Shown: positions 52,351 to 64,000 of the stretch, one piece after another | Position numbering within the stretch: position 1 is the first letter of the stretch | Layout: the number at the start of each line of letters is the position of its first letter | From: Eudorina sp. 2006-703-Eu-15 | Taxonomy: Eukaryota > Chlorophyta > Chlorophyceae > Chlamydomonadales > Volvocaceae | Length of the DNA stretch: 64,000 nucleotides | Assembly (NCBI GenBank): GCA_003117195.1 | Contig: BDSI01000010.1 | Span: 124,001-188,000 of the forward strand | Direction: 5' to 3' | The notes under the pieces: generated by a model | Seen by the model: only the letters and a program-made list of their open reading frames with translations | What the model was told of the DNA's origin: nothing | Database searches by the model: none | Position numbers and translations under genes: made by a program

Positions 52351-55122
52351 CTATGTTCAAGGACAAGGTGGTTTGTGCGAAAGGGATATTGGTGTCGCGG
52401 GAAAGGGAAGGGAGGGTGGAGCCCGAGTGCCGAGCAGTTCACAAGGGCAATGCCGAGCAGTTCACAAGGGCAATAGGCGACGGACGGCGCACAGACGCGA
52501 GACACCCACATCAGTCGCTTGGAGCATGACGTCTAATCGCATGAGCATTGCCATGTTGATGCAGTAACGCACGTTGCACCGTTGTTTAGATAGCCGTCGC
52601 CGAGATTCTGTCTCTAAGGCCGCTAAGGCCGCTTTTCCACACGCACCGCAGGCCGCGCCGATTCTTAACAGTGTAGGCGCTCATGCTTTATGTGGAAATT
52701 TCAATAGATATCAGACAAGTAGGCATAGCTCGCTCGCTCACTCACTCACCTGGGTCTAAGGCCCCTGTATCTTGACTTCCGGAGGTTGCCCGCGAGGCAC
52801 CGCACCCCATATTTGCAGAGTCGGAATTAAAACTTTAATGTTTTTGTTTATAAACGATAATGCACGTGCAATATGCGCGATGTTGAGCACGGATGTTGAG
52901 GCAGGATACAGAATACCGGAACGGCTCTGCTTCAGCAGCGTCAGCCGTAAAAGATAGGAAGAATAGTCAGGGAACAGAATACGCTTGAGATATGAGCCTG
53001 AACATCATACGGTTATCACGGCGATATCCTGAAGTTCAACGGCGCAGGGACCCTGAACTGGGCCATGTTGTGAACAGCTCACCAATGACTTCAATGAAAT
53101 TATTCCTGATAATTTGTTTCTTTTTGATGGCGGCCATAATTCCGTCACGCGTCCCGGTAACCCACCACCATGTCAACCATTCTCACAACTTCATGCCCAA
53201 CATTATAGCATTCACGAAACACCATATATGCTTTCTAGAAATAACGTTAGGGCATTCAAGACAGAATTAAACGCGCCTGGTGGCATGGCTGTTGACTAGT
53301 CCGCACGCACCGTGACGCGCTGCGCCGAGAAGGAAAGATATCCATGTACACCTGAGTCCTTGCACCTTCAAGATTAATAGCCATGGCCTCATTGGTGAAG
53401 ACATGCTTGCTGGCCTGGTGTGTGGGAAGCTCCGGGGCTGACCTTGCCAGACCTTGCGCGCTTGCTTCCACGCACTCGCTGCCTTGATGCATAACCTAGA
53501 CCATTCCACACGATGCTTTCCGACAGTTAAATGAGTCATGCTTTCAATTGGCTGACCTGACAACAGAGTTTTGGACGACTTTGTCAGACCCGGTACATAT
53601 CCTGCTCGGTTCTTCAGGTGCCTTCCAGCGCATTGCAGCACGTGATCTTGCACATGCAGTTACTAACACGCGTGTTTACATTCCTTTTTGCACCCACCCT
53701 TACACCCATGCTAGTAACCGACCCGGCGCCGACCCCCTCCCCCGGCGGAAGGCATTGATGGCCAGCACTCCGCTCTTGGCCAACTACCACAACAGCACCA
53801 ACCCGCCCATCCTCGCGGCCGTGAGTATCGGCAGTACGTACCAGCGCAGCGTAATACTTGACAAACCACGTAACCCTATCCATCGCATGCACGCACCCCG
53901 TTGACACGCGTTGCGGTGGGCACGCGACCAACCCATCCGGCATCGTTTCTTCCTCGGCTTTTCATGATGTGGGTGTTCACGAGGCGGCCCCGGCCACATA
54001 CCGGCATCCAGGGCTGTGCCTGGCAGACCAACCAGCGACCACAGCAAGCAGCAGCAGCTCCAAGCCTACGAGCTATCTGAGCCCTTTGCAACACCCAGTC
54101 GGGATACGGGTCCACCTTGGAACGGTTACATTACAAAAAAAACGCCAAGAGGCAGGAGGAGCGACGGATAGACGCGCAATGCCAACACCATGCACGTTAG
54201 CATGCTTTAGCACAAAAGAAGCCACTTTGCCCAACGCGGCGTTGTCATGCATAACACGCAAGTGTGGTACTTTGCACCGTGCTTGGTTTCCGAGGCGCAA
54301 CACTCAAGTATGTGGCGGTCGAGGTCAAACTCCCTGCGGTCATCCAGCGAAAGACACCCATACCAGCCCACTAAACTGGGCTAATGGGTGCAAACATAAA
54401 AAGATACAAAGGCACGGTCGAGCATGAATGAGTACATGGCGCTAAGATCACCTGGGACACACGCGCCACCAGAACCCCAGTCAGCCCCCAACGTACAACA
54501 CGTACGCACCAACATACAGCCCCTGGTTCTTCAGTTTCTTCACCATCGGCTTGCCAGTGATATCCTGCATCTGGCATGCTGTTCTTGGCCACCTAGATAT
54601 GAGAGATTACCAATCCTGCTGCATTCACGGGACACGGGACGCTTTCATACATGCACGCACGGTTCGGTTTCGGAGTTTCTCGAGGCACCATTTCGATCCA
54701 ACGCCACGCACAGGCATTGCTGAAAAATACCCCATGTACGATTTCAACGAGACATGCCCTGCATGATAGGAAAATTCTGCATTTGGGTCTTGGCGGAGAA
54801 ATCCCCCCGGGCATGCGTGTACGGGTGAGATGCTGCCCAGTACGCCCATCTGCAGGACACAAGCCGTTCGTTGCCCGCCGCTGGCCCGAGCCTGAGCCGT
54901 TCGAGCAACGATACCCAAAGGCTACCCTCCCCGGATCCGTTACACCGCAGTCGCCCTTGCCGATGCCTCAGGTTTCCTCTGAAGGATTTCAGTGCTCCAA
55001 CTCCCGTTCCCGCGAGCCGCCATTCGCAGCGACGCTCCAGGGGTGCCCTCCATCCGTCCAATTTACCAGCACTGCTGCGGTATCTCAAACGCCGAGAGGC
55101 AGGTGCTGTTGGTCCTACCCAC
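52351..55122. other. Region without a confident gene
   Basis: 52560-53560 is AT-richer and has nothing I can assign. At 53720-53820 a plus-strand stretch (LPRRKALMASTPLLANYHNS followed by TNPPILAA) ends at a good GTGAGT donor and has coding-like composition, so it may be an exon of an unidentified gene, but no acceptor or partner exon was established. A GGTCCACCTTGGAACGGTTA copy lies at 54102-54136. Confidence 0.4.
54102..54136. repeat. Dispersed GGTCCACCTTGGAACGGTTA motif
   Basis: CGGGTCCACCTTGGAACGGT followed by TACATTAC and a poly-A run. The same TACATTAC continuation is seen at 24865. Confidence 0.6.
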
Positions 55123-55664
55123 CTTGCTGACCCCGTCCGCCCACGCGGACACGCCCAGGTACTGCACCCTGCCGTACTTGACACACTCCGCCCCGCCCTC
55201 GCGGTACTCCTGGCCCAGGGCCAGGGCCAGCCAGGACTTGAAGGCCCTATGCAACTCGGAGGCGAAGCGCCGCGGCGACTTGCCGACAGCGGTAAAGGAG
55301 CCGCACGCATAGAAAAAGCGACCGCCGCATATCTCCGTGGTGAAAGGGACTGTGACTTTGATGCTGGCGAGCTTGGCCGCGTTTGCCGTCTGGGCCAGGA
55401 CGAGGTCAGCCATCTCATCACAATTGATGTCGACGCCGAAGCCGCGGCGGCCGTCCGCTTGCAACTGGGCCTCGTCGTCCGGTGTATGGGTGTCGCCGCG
55501 GCTGGGGAGGCTGGGGTCGGGGGTGGATTCGGGGGCGTCGCGCCGCTGGTGGAAGGTGACGCCGACACAGGCATTGCATTGGCTTGGGGACTGGAGAGGT
55601 GAGGGCTCGCGGGTGGGCAGCGCGAGGTAATGGCCACCGGAGGAGATGGAGATGGCATTGACTG
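55123..55664 (-). CDS. Unassigned coding exon (partial gene)
   Basis: A minus-strand open stretch of about 180 codons bounded by a CCCCCGCAG acceptor (55665-55673; an overlapping CAGCAG offers a second acceptor 3 nt on) and an AAG/GTGGGT donor at 55122. Its composition is protein-like in the second half: GRRGFGVDINCDEMADLVLA, ASIKVTVPFTTEICGGRFFY then ACGSFTAV, and FKSWLALALGQEYREGGAEC then VKYGRVQYLGVSAWADGVSK. Cysteines recur at regular spacing, as in secreted algal proteins, but I do not recognise the family. There is no in-frame ATG at its start, so it is internal. Neighbouring exons were not found on either side. Confidence 0.45.
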
Positions 55665-57805
55665 CTGCGGGGGCGAAGCGCAAATAAAGGGCCAGCCGAG
55701 CCGATTTGTTGACCAAAATATGAAGCTGTCCGTGTCTCAAAAAATGGATTGCAAAAAGGTGGCAGTGATGTCATGGAATTGGGCGAAACGATTGGTATGG
55801 CGACGTGAACAATTCAAACGCAGCGAACTAATCGAAGGCGGGCTAAACCAGGCAGAACCAACTAACAAGATGGAATTCAGTGACAGCCTACCAGCCATAT
55901 AGTAAATGGTTCATGGTTTGGGGGTATGGTAGAATCAGGCAACAACAAGATATGCAAGATACATGACAGACGGGAATGCTGCAAGGAGTTGCGTGATATC
56001 CACAACGAGCTCACCAGATCTGAATAGAAGCAACATCGCATACATGGTCTGAATCCGGCTGCATTTCATCTCCATTTCCGTGCTAAGGGGGTAGTAATTT
56101 CACACAAAGAAGTCGTCGTGAGCGAGAGACAAGGCTAAGGTCTATTCCAACTCATTGGCGACTATATCAATATGGGTGGAATTATAGTTTTTGTCCACTG
56201 TGCAGGGCGAGCTGCAAATGCTGCCGATTCGCCGTCCGTACGTCCACACAGGTCTTTAGCAACGACAAAGCGTCAAGATTGTTTTTTTAAAATCTTCTTG
56301 TATGCGGTATACGCGTTGAATAATTTTAGAGCACATACTTGTAGACGAATTTGCAGCCAAAGGCGTATTCGAATGCTGGCCGGGAACGGGCGGGAAACGG
56401 GATGGCGGCATCGCGACGTGAAGCTACTTTTACGAAGCTGCGATGCGTGGGACTGAAGTTCACAGCTCCCACAACGATGAACATAGGACATTTTAAATGA
56501 GAAAGAAAGTGCTTATCAACGCGCATGGCTGTACGTAAATCATCCGCAGATCAGCCCTTTCGGGAATCGACGCTTGCAACGACTATCAGGAACAATTGAC
56601 AGGAATTGCTGGGATATGCGAATTCGACAGCGACCGCATATTGTATATTTGATTTTGCTTCCACACAAACGACGTGATTTCATCAATTGCGGATTTTCGA
56701 TGGGTGATGATGTTCCGAGACGCCGCGAGCTAGTACGGCCTTAGAATCCTCATCACGAACCATGATTCCTGTCCGCACGCGAGCAATAGGCACTTATTCC
56801 ACTCGTACATTTTGTTAGTGATGTCGCCACCGTTCCTGTTGCGCACCTTCCGCCCCCTTCGCTGCGGGTCGGGCACGGGTCGAGCGATGTCGGTCATCAA
56901 TGGGTTCGCTGCACGAGGCCGTAAAGGCAGCCCCCAACAGCCCAAAATGCTGCTTGGGGCTCGCAAGATATCAGAATGCGTACGCCATTGACCATACCGC
57001 CGCCATTCTGTATCATGCGGGGCACTGTCCACGCGTCGCGCACCCACTTGCTGAGCGCCTACCTATCCAGGATGAATCGTTATCCTTCGAAGCCACGTTT
57101 TCCCAATGAAATCAAGTAACTTATTGACGGATTATATTATTTGCATTCTGCTAGTCTTCTGGCACAAACCTTCCTACTCGGTTCGTGTTCGTAAAACAAT
57201 CAATCCTAGGTTCGCAGCATTGAAATCCCACGCGTCCCGCGTCGCAAGCAACCAGTTCCTATGCCGCTGTATAAGCGTCCTGTACTTCGCCAGAATTCGC
57301 TGAGGTCGTCGCGCGGGCGGGCAGTTTGCTACTCGACTACAGGTTTCCAGAAGTTCCAGACATAGCCAACCTAGTGTTGTCGATGGGTTCGCTAGTAGCC
57401 ATCGCAGCTTAATTTGCTTTCCATGATTAGCGCAAAACTGGAATACCGTAAATTCTTTCGTTGGGTAACCCGACGTTGGGTACCGATCAGGCTGCTTGCC
57501 GCGGCGTCCCTACCTCATTGTTGTCACTCAGCTCCCCTCAACTGGCCTGAATTACTGCTGCGCTTACTGTGCCCGTGCACAGGAGACCCGAAGTGCCCTC
57601 CAGTGGGGGTTAGCCTCTTAGCCAGCCTCTGCCAGAACCCCATCTTCACGCACTCGCTTGACGCGGTACGTGGGCGGTTGAGTGGGTGGGGCGGCAATGT
57701 GGCACGCATGCAGTGTATGGCGAGGAAGCTTGGGCTGTCGCCGATGGCTGTCACCGATGGCTGTCACCGACGACCCGCGGGGTCCGCTGTAATATCCTTA
57801 ATAAT
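55665..57805. other. Non-coding region, AT-rich then repeat-derived
   Basis: 55690-57420 is AT-richer with no convincing exon. 57707-57805 is a dispersed block (GCAGTGTATGGCGAGGAAGC through CACCGACGACCCGCGGGGTC to CCTTAATAATA) homologous to 20381-20465, in inverted orientation to the adjoining element end, so the two form a potential hairpin around 57775-57850. Confidence 0.5.
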
Positions 57806-58775
57806 AATGAATGAATGAATGAATGAACGTTACAGCGGACCCCAAAGGGATCACCGGTGTATACCAGGGCAAGCCCCAGCAGGCCCCACCGCCAAGGCGA
57901 CAGGACACCTCCACACCTCAACGCCGCACCCAAAAACACACCCGGCCATGACCCCACCCAGCCAGACACCGAAGCAAGCAGAGGCGCGCAGCGGGGCGAC
58001 ACTACCAAAGGGATAGGCACATCAGAGGGCAGAATCCCCAGAAGTGGATAAAGCCAAGCACTTGGGAGGTCGCCCACACAGGCACCCCATAACCCAGCTA
58101 CCACCACCCCTGAGGCACCCAACGCTGCACCCTCTCGAGGTCTTGGATAATAATGCAGCGCTGTCGATCCACCGAAAGTTTGTGGGGCACTGCGGGGTCA
58201 TGAGACGGGTCGCGTCCACCGCATTCGAGATCAGGTGGTTTCCATGGGTTACGGTCCGGATGATGTTCAGGTACCGATACGGGTGCCTCCTCCGGTAGTT
58301 GTCGCTGTGGCGGCTTGATGCCGTCTTTGGTCGTCCTCGCGTCGTCCATCTGACCGTCCCTGACCGTCCCTCACAGCCTCGGACGTCAGACCTGAGTGAC
58401 GAGGCAACGACGTCCGCGGTTATGAGGCGGCGAGTTCGGCTCCACAGGCGGTGTTGGTGGCGGCCCTCCGGTGTGAAGCATATGGCGCGGCGGGTCCGGC
58501 GGCGCGGGTTCCCTGTCCGTCCCCTTCACTGTGTTTGATGGATTCGCGGGCCTCAGCCGTCTCCGGGGTTCATTGTAGCAAGTAGCACAGCTCGAGGAAT
58601 GGTGGTGATGCAAACGAGGAGCTGACTCCGACGCGCATAGCAAGCTCGATGCGAAAGCCTTGGTGAGCGGGCCCCACACACGACGCTGACTACCAACGGG
58701 CCCAGGCTCCGCAACTAGACATGTGCGCACCGTTGATCCCTTTTCAGGGTCCGCTGTAACGTTCATTCATTCATG
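57806..58775. mobile_element. 970-bp element with terminal inverted repeats
   Basis: The left end AATGAATGAACGTTACAGCG GACCCC.AAAGGGATCA (57806-57853) and the right end (58734-58775) are inverted repeats of about 40 bp differing by a short indel. The interior has no open frame resembling a transposase, so it would be non-autonomous (MITE-like). Its first 330 bp also occur at 11531-11830, and shorter left ends at 20556, 21354 and 1331. A target-site duplication could not be defined because the outer end is a simple ATGA repeat. Confidence 0.6.
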
Positions 58776-59687
58776 TGCAAGCGGAGGTCTCGGAACAAGG
58801 CGCAGGACAGCGGTCATGGGGAGCATCCGTATGCTCGACGATCCAGGACGATCCGGACCCTGCAGGCCAGGAAGGGGGTTTCGAGTTGACAGCAGTCGAC
58901 TGTCAAGTGCCGGCACCCGTCCTAAGGTTGCAGGGCGGGCACTTCGTCATGCGCCGGGGATGAGTATGGCCGTCCGGACAATTGCATGGTGGGCCCTGTG
59001 CTGCTGCGTGCGAGTGGTGCAAAGCCAAGGCGCCCAATTATGTAGGCGTGCATGTCACACACGATTGCGTATCATGAAATTACAATGCGTTGTCGCAGAC
59101 AAGCGTCCATCCAAATGGGAACTCTGTACGGTATCTTGCCAACATAAGACCGTTGCAGACCCTAAACCTTTTTCACAGTCCATTTATTTCTTTGTTTCTA
59201 CGTGCCTCTTCTTGTCGTATCGTCTGTGCATTTAAGTGGCGCATCACGGAGTGTTAGAGCCCGTACATTAGTAAGCTCAATGTGTGATACGGCCAGCAAA
59301 CTCGGCGATCTCTGTAGGCAATTTCGAGAGAGAGATATTCTTGCTCGGTTGATGGCATCATAGGCGTGCATTCCCACGACAAGGAGGGAGCGATAGGCGG
59401 CGACACCTGCTTGCATGATGCGCTAGTCTCGTGTCAAATTCCACTTGATAATGCCTGTTACATTGTAATTAAAAGCTGTGCCGAGGCCAACATATGGTAT
59501 GCCGCGATTTTCCTTCCGGGCAACGAAGAACTCGCAAACTTTGCTCAGGGCAGCCTCAATTGATTCAAAATAATGAATTGTTCAATTTACTAGGACAGCC
59601 GGTCTTGGTTGGCTCGGCCTGCGTCATATCGGCACGAGGACTACCGGTTTGCCTGTGCCTTAGCCACCTCCTGTCCAGGGCGCCACA

Positions 59688-62600
59688 ATGATGCGTCCAA
59701 ATACATCACAGCGGGCTGTGGGTCAGGGTACTGCGCAGGCGGGAACCCACGTGGCTCGGCTGGCGACTGTCGTCCGCAGGGCCCCGGCGGTTGCCTGTTG
59801 CTGCCCACGAGTGACCTCTGCAGCAGCCACTGGATCATCATCAGCAGCAGCGGCAGTGGCTGCAGCGTGGGACGGCGGCGCCACGGGCCTCTGTGCGGCA
59901 GCTATACGGCAACGTCCTGCAACCCCGTGCACGGCGGCAGGTGCGGCGGCGGCGCCAGGCGCCCCAACCGCGGATGACGATGTGGAAGAGGAGCCGTACC
60001 TGGGCCCCGCTGGCGACATAGTGTCGGCGCTCGAGGCCCTGTCGTACACTCGTACGTTTACGGACATGTGTATCTTCATGGAGAACAACAGTCACCTCTT
60101 CCGGGGCCCGGAGGTGGCGGCGGTGGTGCTGCAGGTGAGGGATTGCCGTCACTGACCCGGGGGTCACTTGGGCGCGTGGGCGGCTGCTTGGCCGCGGTCG
60201 GCCAGGCACCGCACGCCCGATGGCACCAGCCGCCTGACTGCTGACGGCTCCCATGGACGACTGGTCGGCAGCGCGGTTTGGGGTCGTCGCCCACATACAC
60301 CACCTGCAGGAGGGGGTAAATTGAAAAAAGAGATAAGGGGTACAGCGGATTGGTAGACAACGACGAACGGCATGAGGGGCAAGGTGCTTTCCCGACCGCG
60401 GAGTGCCGCAGTCTTGCCATGCGTCTGTTGCACTGATGCCCCGCACTGATGCCGCACTGATCTCAGCTGTGGGTTATTTGTGCTGTCTGGTGTCGTACAT
60501 AGGCCGCCAATGTGTCGGAGCGGGCGGCGCAGCGGCAAATGGCGGCGGCGATGGCGGTAGCGGAGCGGCGGGCGGTGGATCTGGCGGCGGCAGGCGACAC
60601 GGAAGGCGGGATGGCGCGGGTGGGTGTGCTGATGGGTTACCGTACTAATCAAGGCTACCTTAACCCAGGTGCATCAGGGGATTGTTGGGGCTCGGAGACA
60701 CACTAAAATGTACTGCGGAGTACGGCAGCGGGGCCGCCCCGCCCCCCCCGCTCGCCTGGTCTGTCTCGGGTCCGCGTGACCTGCCGTACCTCCTCCGCGT
60801 GACCTGCCGTACCGTACCTCCTCCGGGTGCGATACTTGCAGAAGATGCGCCCAAGATGCGCCCGACGTGCGACGTCCCCAACACCTCCTCCTCACCCAGC
60901 ACTTGCAACCCCTCTGGCCTCCCGACCCGGCCCCTTGGCCCCCTGGCGCCCTCAGGCCTCGACCTGTCCAGCAGTCACCTTTATTGTCCACTTCAGCGCG
61001 CTCGACCCTCATAACATGTGATGAGGACGGTATGTCCGGTCTGGCCTTTCCTTGTACGCTCTCGGCCCGTAGGAGGTACTGGTAGCTGCCATGGGTGAGG
61101 CTGCGGGCGCGTCCGGCCGCGCGGCGGAAGCAGCCGCAGGTGCCGGCGGCGCCGGCAGCGGCGGGGACGGTGGGGACGGTGACGAGCAGACCACCGTACT
61201 GGACGAGCTGGATGCCGCCGACCAGCTGCTGGGATGGGTGACGCCGCAGTTGCGCGGGCACATCAAGAGGTACGACACAGTACGGTATAGTGCCGTACGG
61301 TAGGGGCACAGGATTGCGGCGCAGGAGGTGCTCAGCAGCGCCTGCCTGGGGATGAGCAGCGGGCTGCTACATGGGTCTGGCTCAGGGTTCGGCTTCTCCA
61401 TTCTCCATACGCTTCTCGTAGTGCGCCTCATCTAGCCCGAGGAGTGTGCCGTATGCGGTACTATTGCCGTACTGCCTGGCATTTCGGCTTGAGGCATTTG
61501 CACGTTAAGGGCGTCAACGCGGCATGCACTTGTGTTTGTTTGCATCTCGGATAGTCTGAAGGAGAATAATGATTGCCAGCATAATTGCATGACTTCTGTA
61601 CGGGCGTCCCACTTTGCCGTACAGGTTTCCGCCCGACGTGGTCTCGGCGCTGTTGTCGGCGCTGGCGCAGCTGCAGCAGTACGACAAGCGCCTGATGGAG
61701 CTAGCAGCGGAGTCGGTGAAAAGCGATCCGCGGTTGTGGCTGCAGCGGGCGTCGTCCCCCTCGGCGCCGTCGCCGGAAGCCGCGATGTACGGCGAGGGTG
61801 GCGGCGGCGGCGCCGCCGCGCGGGCCGACCCCTGGTTCACGCTGGTGTCTTTGGCGGGCGCATTCGCGCGGCTGGGGCATTACGACCGGGATCTGATGTC
61901 AACAATCGCGCAACTGGTGGGGTTCAAATCCCCCAACCTCTTTTATTCCAACACCTCGCGTGTCTTCCGTAATTCCGCCAGATGCATCTCGTCATCCTAC
62001 ATAATGGCGCGAGGGTTGTTTTCATGTCGGTCCGGCCGCTCCAACCTGGTTCTCTGAGCGGACCGCCGGGCCGGGAGCCGCTGCTGGCAGTGCCTCTGCC
62101 TCCGTCGACAGCCCTTGCGCCCGCATCCCGCTCGACTCTAGAGCAAGCCCCGCCGGACCGTCGCGGTCGTACACAGCCGACGCTGCGAACACAAGCGCCC
62201 ACCACCATGTGAATGCAGGTTTTGCTACACGTAACCATTCCTATAATATTAATATTGTCTATATTATGCGTCGTCGTTTGCACAGGCGGTGGAGCTGATG
62301 CCCGAGGTTTCGGAGCGCGCAGAGGCGGAGGATGCCGCAATCGTCGCCGCCGCCGCCGCGGCGGCGCAGGAGAAAGGCAACTCCGCCGCCGCTGCTGCTG
62401 CTGCCGCCGCCGGGTTGCCGGGCCGACGGGTCACGGACACGGTTGTGGCGCTGGTAACGTCCTTCCTGGAGCTGAATCACTTGGATCCGGAACTGATGCA
62501 GGTACGGCGGTGATCTGGAACCGGATCTATGTGAATCTATCTCTCTCACCTGCGGAGAATGATCCAAGGGGTATAAACCGTCGATGCGCGGCAACGGCGC

Positions 62601-64000
62601 GTTCCATTTTATGTGTGTGTTTCGGACCAGCCGTGACACCCGGTGGGGTGTGGGGTTAAATTGAAAAAAATAAATAAACCCGGGGTGTGGGGTGTGGCGG
62701 GCGTCGTACCTCCGTCGTATTGGGTATGGTGTGCCTAGGAGCCACCTCCTCGGGTCATTACCCTCCACCCCGCCCTTCCATCGCCTCTTCTTCCCCATCT
62801 CTTTCAGCTCCCCCTGGGGTTTCCGAAAGAGTGAATTGCATGCTCACAGCGAGCACCGACCCCAACGGGTCCATGTTTGGGGGCCTCGATCTCTCAAGCC
62901 CTCAATCAAGATCCCAGCGGGACCGACCCCACCCGACAGAGGGACCCAGGAGGTATACCCTGTGGCACCACAACGCACAACGCACGGCTATCGCTCACCG
63001 CTCGCCCCTCACCTTCCCCTTCCGTCGCTTTGGCAGCAGCGCAGGTTGAAAATGTCTACCATTTTCCTATATTCCCCTTCCCCTCCGTTCCCCTCTGCGG
63101 GCTGATATGCCCGCTCGGCGCGGTGTTGTTGCTTATCCCCGCTGCCGCACCCTTCCCCTCAACCGGGCCTCCGCGCCGCCCCTGTCCTCTCCCTAGGTCG
63201 CCGGAGAGCACCTGGCCGCCTTCACCCACACCCTGGACCGATGCGCCCTCGCGGACGTCCTGCTGGCCTACGCCACCTTCAACGCCCGCAACCCCGCCTT
63301 CTACTCCATTCTGCTGCGGCGCATGGCGGAGGACGTGAATGCGGGCGAGCTGTCGCCGCGCGGCGCGGGCTCGCTGTACAGGTGCGCGCGGTCGCTCGCG
63401 CCACCCGTGGGTCGACCTGTGGGTCGTCAGGCGGGCGTCCTACACTTGCGTGCTGCCGCCGTACAGCCGTACAGCTATGCACCGGCACGCCGCCGTACAG
63501 CCGCGGGCCGCGGTGGCGCGAGGAGTTCCTGCAGGCTGTTATGGCCGGTTTGCGATCCGCGGCATGTGGCTGCAAATCGTGACCGGAAGGGTCGTGACCG
63601 GATGCTGCTCTCTGTCTTCAGCCAACAAACCCGCAAGCACGTTGGGGCGTTCCCCTCTTCCTCCCCCTCCCTTCGCGTGACGCCGCAGGGCCTGCGTCCT
63701 CATCTCGGCGATGGGAGACGTCCCGGAGCTGTTGCCCCGCACGGCTCCCTCGTCGGCGGCGGTGGCGGCGGCGGCAGAGGGGCCAGGCAACGCCGCTGCG
63801 GCATCAGCGGCAACGGACGCGCAGTCAGCGGACGCTGCGGCGGCGCGCGTCGGCGACGCCCTGGCGCAGCTCTTCCGCGGCTGCCTGGAGGCCTTCCCGC
63901 TGTCGGCGATGCACGCGGCGCCGCTGGGGCGGCCCAACCCCGAGCAGCTGGAGCAGGCGGAGGCGGTTCCGGAGCTGCTGGAGGCGTGGGATGCGACGGG
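59688..64000 (+). CDS. FASTK/RAP-like helical-repeat protein, probably organelle-targeted (3' truncated by window)
   Basis: Seven exons chain with consistent phases (59688-60134, 60503-60619, 61073-61269, 61625-61916, 62286-62501, 63197-63381, 63689-64000+), about 588 residues so far. The start (MMRPNTSQRAVGQGTAQAGT, then Arg/Ala/Ser-rich and almost no acidic residues for about 90 positions) looks like a chloroplast or mitochondrial transit peptide. The body holds repeated helical units with similar spacing: VVSALLSALAQLQQYDKRLM, WFTLVSLAGAFARLGHYDRD, VVALVTSFLELNHLDPELM, LADVLLAYATFNARNPAFYS. This pattern (L-x-x-A-h-A-x-L-x-x-x-D-x-x-L-h) is that of FASTK/RAP proteins, which bind organellar RNA. 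A RAP domain, if present, would lie beyond the right edge. OPR or other alpha-solenoid families are alternatives. Alanine/glycine-rich spacers interrupt the units. Confidence 0.68.
60336..60362 (-). repeat. GTCTACCAAT block, copy F (antisense in the FASTK-like gene)
   Basis: Minus strand reads GTTGTCTACCAATCCGCTGT then ACCCC. It follows GGGGGTAAATTGAAAAAAGA (60312-60331), a second shared block also seen at 62650-62669 and, inverted, at 30370-30400. Confidence 0.65.
63028..63077 (+). repeat. Intronic GTCTACCATTTTCC block, copy G
   Basis: Plus (sense) strand CTTTGGCAGCAGCGCAGGTT, then GAAAATGTCTACCATTTTCC and TATATTCCCC, in intron 5 of the FASTK-like gene about 120 nt before the acceptor. Nearly identical to copies A and D in the BTB gene about 30 kb away. 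Confidence 0.85.

Noticed and set aside
54744..55658. 304-codon minus-strand frame rich in Pro/Ser/Arg
   Set aside because: It is an alternative frame over the better supported exon 55123-55664, with skewed composition and no domain.
61917..61934. tRNA T-arm-like GGGGTTCAAATCCCC
   Set aside because: No acceptor, D or anticodon arm upstream; the sequence lies at an exon/intron boundary of the FASTK-like gene.

Overview
The window looks like nuclear DNA of a volvocine green alga (Volvox, Gonium or Chlamydomonas relatives). The evidence is GC-rich, intron-dense genes, extracellular-matrix proteins with long Ser-Pro/poly-Pro (hydroxyproline-type) domains, gametolysin-family (peptidase M11) metalloproteases, abundant microsatellites and minisatellites, and interstitial TTTAGGG-like motifs. 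Species cannot be fixed from the sequence. All gene models below were built by hand by matching reading frames across GT/AG junctions; they are inferences without transcript support, but intron phases agree at every internal junction used.

Layout. 1-523 (+): last two exons of an extracellular-matrix gene with a proline-rich domain. 4436-8415 and 13304-17980 (both -): tandem, paralogous M11 matrix metalloproteases with the QExxH variant of the zinc motif, a signal-peptide exon and a C-terminal proline-rich domain; the second copy has an apparent 1-nt frameshift in that domain. 21952-23958 (+): RNA polymerase II subunit RPB3, four exons. 23959-29014: no recognised gene. 29015-40855 (-): one large BTB/POZ gene of at least 13 exons, with a 1.88-kb element bounded by 499-bp direct repeats inserted in one intron. 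41804-45125 (+): complete seven-exon phosphatidylinositol synthase. 48490-52350 (-): large protein with a HET/TIR-like N-terminal module. 55123-55664 (-): an unassigned coding exon. 57806-58775: a 970-bp element with terminal inverted repeats, with related fragments elsewhere. 59688 to the right edge (+): incomplete gene for a helical-repeat protein resembling the FASTK/RAP organelle RNA-binding class, with a transit-peptide-like N-terminus.

The genes do not form one pathway. The metalloproteases and the left-edge gene form an extracellular-matrix cluster; RPB3 and PIS are housekeeping genes; the rest are poorly characterised. The most unusual signal is a short sequence block (core GTCTACCAATTTCC) repeated near the 3' ends of at least five introns of the BTB gene and one intron of the FASTK-like gene, nearly always in the sense orientation. 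This could be an introner-like or other intron-associated repeat family. The second most interesting is the young LTR-like element inside the BTB gene.
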